From positions 1,404 to 61,836 of the forward strand of contig CASFAX010000007.1 in assembly GCA_949292945.1 (NCBI GenBank): a DNA stretch of 60,433 nucleotides. The letters are read 5' to 3'. Every line of letters begins with the position of its first letter. The first letter of the stretch is position 1. The stretch comes from an uncultured Bacillota bacterium (lineage in GTDB: Bacteria > Bacillota > Clostridia > Peptostreptococcales > Anaerovoracaceae). Both the position numbers and the translations under genes were made by a program. The notes below the pieces were generated by a model. The model did not search any database and was not told the DNA's origin. It was given only the letters and a program-made list of their open reading frames with translations. Positions 58,427 to 60,433 of this stretch are shown here, in pieces.

Positions 58427-58624
58427 GGACAGCGCCGTGCACATCACGCGGCGTGCCGGATGCCAGCGTTTAGGGCATGCAGCCCAGGCACCGGGCTTTC
58501 TGCCGCGCGCCTTCCGCACCGGGCGCGCACCAGACGGCACTTGATAAAACGCGCAGCAGATATTATAATAATCCGGCGGGGTAAATTGCCCCGCCTAAAC
58601 TATGAATGGGAGCAGGAAATATAA
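58427..58624 (+). other. GC-rich spacer with hairpins between binding protein and permease genes
   Basis: GC-rich 58430-58560 with AGCCC/GGGCT (about 58480-58497) and several GCGCGC words, then a clean hairpin GGCGGGG/CCCCGCC (58575-58595). It likely slows 3' decay of the upstream message or partially stops transcription, giving more binding protein than permease. Confidence 0.55.
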
Positions 58625-59287
58625 ATGGCTGAATATTTCTCACAGTTTATGCCCTTTATGGTAACGGGCGTAAAGACTACGATAATTCTTTTCGTTATAA
58701 CCCTGGTTCTTTCTCTGCCTCTGGGCCTTCCCATAGCCCTTGGAGAAAGGAGCAGGTTTAAGCCTTTAAGCTGGATATGCAAATTCTACGTATGGGTGTT
58801 CAGAGGAACGCCGCTGATGCTGCAGCTGTTCTTCTTCTACTTTTTCTTCCCGTTTACACTTGATATTACGATTCCGGCTCTGCCTACAGCCTGCATAACC
58901 TTTGTCCTTAACTATGCGGCATATTTTGCGGAAATATACAGAGGCGGAATAAACGGCATAGACAGAGGCCAGTACGAGGCGGCCTACGTTCTGGGACTTT
59001 CGAGAGGCCAGACCATGAAGGACATCATACTCCCTCAGACCATGAAGACCATACTGCCGCCGGTGGTAAACGAGGCTATAACCCTCGTAAAGGATACGGC
59101 TCTTGCCTCCAGCATAGGAGTTATCGAGCTTATGAAGGCGACACAGAGCGCCGTAAACAGGGAGACGGACATATCCATATTCTTCTGGGCTGCGGCCATA
59201 TATCTTGTAATGTGCAGCGTCCTCACCCTTGCTGCCGGAAGGATCGAGAAGTACTTCATGAGATACGATGCAAAGGAGGAATACTGA
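58625..59287 (+). CDS. Amino-acid ABC transporter permease
   Basis: 220 residues with five predicted helices of the HisMQ/GlnP family. The cytoplasmic EAA loop that contacts the ATPase reads [25 protein letters not shown] (about 119-139). The N-terminal [22 protein letters not shown] helix is typical. It starts after a GGAG-rich leader; its stop overlaps the start of the ATPase gene (TGATG). Confidence 0.95.
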   Translation: MAEYFSQFMPFMVTGVKTTIILFVITLVLSLPLGLPIALGERSRFKPLSWICKFYVWVFRGTPLMLQLFFFYFFFPFTLDITIPALPTACITFVLNYAAYFAEIYRGGINGIDRGQYEAAYVLGLSRGQTMKDIILPQTMKTILPPVVNEAITLVKDTALASSIGVIELMKATQSAVNRETDISIFFWAAAIYLVMCSVLTLAAGRIEKYFMRYDAKEEY

Positions 59288-59982
59288 TGAGCCAGACCAT
59301 CCTGAAGATGACAGACATAGTGAAGGATTTCGGAGACCTCAGAGTGGTCAAAGGGGTCAGTCTTACCGTGTCAAAAGGTGAAACCGTCGCAATAATAGGG
59401 CCTTCAGGCTCCGGAAAGAGCACCCTCCTTCGCTGCATAAACGGACTTAACAAGGTGACATCGGGAAATATAGAGCTTAACGGAGAAACGGGAATGGTGT
59501 TTCAGCACTTTAACCTTTTTCCTCACATGACCTGCCTGGAAAATATAACGTACGCTCCGGTGAAAGTGAGAAACATGGACAGGGACGAGGCGAAAAGGAG
59601 AGCCATGGAGCTCCTTAAGATGGTAGGCCTTGAGACAAAGGCTGACGTGTATCCGGCTCACATTTCCGGAGGACAGAAGCAGAGGGTGGCCATAGCGAGA
59701 GCCCTTGCCATGAACCCGGATCTGATGCTTTTCGACGAGCCCACATCGGCTCTCGACCCTGAGATTACGGGGGAAGTTCTCAACGTAATGAAAAAGCTGG
59801 CCGAGGAGCACACCACCATGATAGTGGTGACCCACGAAATGGGTTTTGCCAGAGAAGTGGCAGACAGGGTAATCTTCATGAACGACGGGGAAATAGTCGA
59901 AGAGGGAAGGCCGGAGGAAATATTCAACAATCCGAAGTCTGAAAGACTGAAGGCTTTCCTTAAATCCATAATCAGATCCTGA
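59287..59982 (+). CDS. Amino-acid ABC transporter ATP-binding protein, compact form
   Basis: 231 residues of the GlnQ/HisP family. Walker [10 protein letters not shown] (about 37-45), Q-loop [11 protein letters not shown] (about 70-80), signature [14 protein letters not shown] (about 123), Walker [15 protein letters not shown] (about 145) and the His switch in VVTHEMG. Between Walker A and the Q-loop, relatives carry about 15 more residues (the LTDPK...INKVRxKVG stretch); here the sequence passes directly from GNIELNGE to TGMVFQ. The core motifs are intact, so it is probably functional. The frame upstream to 59212 lies inside the permease gene and was not used. Confidence 0.93.
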   Translation: MSQTILKMTDIVKDFGDLRVVKGVSLTVSKGETVAIIGPSGSGKSTLLRCINGLNKVTSGNIELNGETGMVFQHFNLFPHMTCLENITYAPVKVRNMDRDEAKRRAMELLKMVGLETKADVYPAHISGGQKQRVAIARALAMNPDLMLFDEPTSALDPEITGEVLNVMKKLAEEHTTMIVVTHEMGFAREVADRVIFMNDGEIVEEGRPEEIFNNPKSERLKAFLKSIIRS

Positions 59983-60003
59983 AAACTGAAACAGCAGAAC
60001 TTT

Positions 60004-60041
60004 AAAGCCGCGCGCCTACTTGCAGGAAGCGGCTTTTTTTT
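60004..60041 (+). terminator. Terminator of the amino-acid ABC operon
   Basis: AAGCCGC/GCGGCTT stem followed by T8. Confidence 0.9.
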
Positions 60042-60097
60042 GTAGAATTAATGTGCAGATTTTAGAACACATTTTGATTTATACGGGGGAATCAGCT

Positions 60098-60433
60098 TTG
60101 GAAAGACAGAATGCCTATACGGTAGAGCAGCTTATGGACAACCTTAAGATGGGAGTTATCTTCCTGGATGAAGACGGCGTAATAAGGATGTGCAACCACC
60201 GGGCGGAGGAGTTTACGGGAATAGCCATCAGCGCCGGGGAATCCCACCCGGCAGGCAGAATAGAGGAAGGGGATATCGTCATAATCGCAGACAGCAAGCT
60301 GGGGGGAGACGACGGAAACCTTTCCCTTGAGGACCTTAAAACCATTAACATAAAGGACGGGGAAATAAGGGAAGGCGACGTTTTAATCGCCATTGGCGTA
60401 TATAAGAACAAAGAAGTAAGGCCCATATGCAAA
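60098..60433 (+). CDS. PAS-domain protein, 5' part only (runs off the window)
   Basis: 112 codons are visible, open to the window edge. A TTG start at 60098 follows GGGGGA. Residues 5-45 look like a PAS domain start (LMDNLKMGVIFLDEDGVIRM, then CNHRAEEFTGI). A Gly/Asp-rich beta section with EEGDIVIIADSKLGGDD and EGDVLIAIGVY follows. PAS domains of this kind often lead sigma-54 activators or histidine kinases; the output domain lies outside the window. Confidence 0.7.
   Translation, partial: MERQNAYTVEQLMDNLKMGVIFLDEDGVIRMCNHRAEEFTGIAISAGESHPAGRIEEGDIVIIADSKLGGDDGNLSLEDLKTINIKDGEIREGDVLIAIGVYKNKEVRPICK

Overview
The window is 60.4 kb of chromosome from a Gram-positive anaerobe, most likely a member of the Clostridia (Bacillota). 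Evidence: the S10-spc-alpha ribosomal operon has the Firmicute order, with a zinc-type S14 and a zinc-lid adenylate kinase. An anaerobe's oxidative-stress set is present (superoxide reductase, rubrerythrin, PerR-like regulator). Ribosome-binding sites are strong AGGAGG types, RocB is present, and the TGS-domain nucleoside kinase is a clostridial type. GC content looks intermediate, and AGA is the favoured Arg codon in the highly expressed genes. Genus cannot be fixed from the sequence alone.

Layout. 0-2.8 kb: a small membrane protein with a vegetative and a sigma-54-like promoter, bracketed by two copies of a terminator region, then NADP-type glutamate dehydrogenase. 2.8-5.3 kb: a P-type ATPase. 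5.3-7.7 kb: an intergenic word-repeat island, an anti-sigma-like protein beside a broken ECF sigma gene, thioredoxin, and a Crp/Fnr regulator whose likely site lies at about -41 of the thioredoxin promoter. 7.8-11.9 kb: a four-gene leftward lipid operon (E2-fold acyltransferase-like protein, acyl-CoA synthetase, PlsC-like acyltransferase, PAP2 phosphatase). 12.0-13.6 kb: tRNA-Pro(CGG), uppP and a VanX-type dipeptidase. 13.7-16.6 kb: psuK-psuG (pseudouridine breakdown) and exonuclease III. 17.0-23.2 kb: a DUF3887-like lipoprotein, a metallophosphoesterase, a PAS/sigma-54 activator with repeated palindromes behind it, a canonical -24/-12 promoter, and a three-gene operon of a CitMHS carboxylate transporter plus the two halves of an AtuA (DUF1446) protein. 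23.4-31.0 kb: a PC4/YdbC-like protein, three tandem paralogous membrane proteins, a nucleoside kinase, aroE, a Na/Pi cotransporter and a small membrane protein. 31.0-32.6 kb: PerR-type cluster (desulfoferrodoxin, perR, rubrerythrin). 32.8-37.3 kb: an MFS pump, an amino-acid permease and RocB.

37.3-38.7 kb is a 1.4 kb non-coding stretch with several repeat classes and the S10 promoter and leader. 38.7-54.0 kb is an uninterrupted run of 31 genes from rpsJ to rplQ, including secY, adk, map, infA and rpoA. Spacers are mostly under 25 nt, apart from a few long structured ones. 54.5-57.1 kb is a duplicated two-gene membrane module in the order A-B-B'-A'. 57.5-60.0 kb is a polar amino-acid ABC transporter. 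The window ends inside a PAS-domain gene.

The strongest candidates for undescribed biology are: the sigma-54-controlled CitMHS-AtuA pathway with its enhancer palindromes; the A-B-B'-A' membrane module; the intergenic islands, each built from its own short word in both orientations, two of which share a related hairpin; and the structured spacers inside the ribosomal operon. All functional statements rest on motif recognition and reading by eye. No database search or folding program was run.
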